DNA of 64,000 nucleotides from Tisiphia sp964030975 (GTDB lineage: Bacteria > Pseudomonadota > Alphaproteobacteria > Rickettsiales > Rickettsiaceae). The notes beneath the pieces are model-generated. The model was not told where the DNA came from. It searched no databases and saw nothing but the letters and a program-made list of their open reading frames with translations. How positions within the stretch are numbered: the stretch's first letter is position 1; every line of letters starts with the position of its first letter. The DNA is taken from positions 1,860,001-1,924,000 of the forward strand of contig NZ_CAXIQH010000001.1 in the NCBI RefSeq assembly GCF_964030975.1, given 5' to 3'. Shown one piece after another: positions 63,519-64,000 of this stretch. A program made the translations under genes and the position numbers.

Positions 63519-64000
63519 TTATGAACTTAAAGTTGTAATTATCCCCCTTAAAGTTTGCAATTCTGCACTAGATAATTTATCTATACGCGTAAAAATATTC
63601 ATAATATTTTGAGTCATGTGTAATTTTTTCTCAGGAACTTTAAAGAAATTTTTGTTATTTAATTCAGTAAATAAATGTTCAAAAAAATATCCTAATTCTC
63701 CTCTTGATGCTAGCTCCTGTTCATTACTAACATTTATTCTCGACTGTTTATTACGAAATAGCTCATAACATATAATAACTACCGACTGAGCAATATTCAA
63801 AGAACTAAAATCTCCGGTATTAATGTTAATAATCTTGTGTGCATAAGTAATTTCTCTATTTTGTAGACCACAATTTTCACGACCAAACATGATGCCTACT
63901 TTGAGACCTACTGGATAATCTTGACTTAAATTCTCTGATAGAACATACTCTTTATTGATATTACGTGATGCTACACTTGTTGCATATAAATAATCAATAT
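63519..64000 (-). CDS. trmJ: TrmJ-like tRNA 2'-O-methyltransferase (SPOUT), N-terminus outside window
   Basis: The frame runs off the window edge. The visible part reads from IDYLYATSVASRNINKEYVL through GLKVGIMFGRENCGLQNREI to DFSSLNIAQSVVIICYELF. These are SPOUT motifs 2 and 3 of the TrmH/TrmJ group, which binds SAM in a knotted fold. The C-terminal extension of about 75 residues (TQNIMNIFTRIDKLSSAELQ) fits TrmJ, which methylates the wobble-region nucleotide 32 in tRNA. A different TrmH-family target is possible. Confidence 0.8.
   Translation of the reverse strand, partial: IDYLYATSVASRNINKEYVLSENLSQDYPVGLKVGIMFGRENCGLQNREITYAHKIININTGDFSSLNIAQSVVIICYELFRNKQSRINVSNEQELASRGELGYFFEHLFTELNNKNFFKVPEKKLHMTQNIMNIFTRIDKLSSAELQTLRGIITTLSS

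Overview
The window is an AT-rich chromosomal segment from an obligate intracellular alphaproteobacterium of the Rickettsiaceae. It looks like Rickettsia or the related Torix-type lineage ('Candidatus Tisiphia'). Support comes from the gene content: an ATP/ADP translocase of the Tlc family, an AmpG-like permease, an IalB-type periplasmic protein and a DUF2660-like protein. The informational block rpsL-rpsG-fusA-tRNA-Trp-secE-nusG-rplKAJL-rpoBC also has the rickettsial order. The species cannot be named from sequence alone. The load of insertion sequences (IS) is much higher than in a streamlined Rickettsia pathogen and fits an arthropod or protist symbiont.

Layout. 1-4.6 kb: an IS66-family copy cut by the window edge, then an IS5-like element. 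4.6-15.2 kb: a RelA/SpoT synthetase-only gene, ialB-like, ampG-like, an exported HD-domain protein, rpmJ, a DUF2660-like gene, ubiA, valS and hemC. 15.3-22.3 kb: a second IS5-like element and a composite IS66 transposon with a nested IS256. 22.3-28.5 kb: prfA, pdhC, infC, thrS and an unknown membrane protein. 28.6-32.0 kb: a second composite IS66 transposon. 32.0-36.8 kb: an accessory operon of a degenerate sensor kinase, a signal-peptide-bearing NB-ARC/TPR ATPase and a second RelA/SpoT synthetase. 37-40.2 kb: pgsA, tlc and clpP. 40.4-46.5 kb: an IS66 copy with IS630 in its left end, an IS256 remnant and a third full IS5-like element. 46.7-64 kb: the rpoCB/ribosomal/fusA block on the minus strand and the start of a TrmJ-like methyltransferase.

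Mobile DNA dominates the non-housekeeping sequence and its history can be read. All four IS66 copies keep a transposase split in two frames at a perfect -1 slippery heptamer. Their tnpA/tnpB genes face the transposase gene. Two composites moved as units, each with its own 8-bp target duplication. IS256 and IS630 each landed inside an IS66 terminal repeat. The IS66 tips abut unrelated sequence at several places without target duplications, as expected for adjacent deletions.

Most intergenic gaps hold small palindromic repeats, often nested three deep: an outer element with TATAG ends, a GTCATTGCGAGG hairpin inside it, and a TGTCAT-CCTGCG hairpin at the apex. Several gene 3' ends (hemC, pdhC and the 28.2-kb ORF) take their stop codons from such repeat ends.

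The most interesting non-IS finding is the 32.3-36.8 kb operon, in which a STAND-type ATPase with intact Walker A and MHD motifs appears to carry a Sec signal peptide. The exported HD-domain protein at 8.0-9.2 kb is a similar case.
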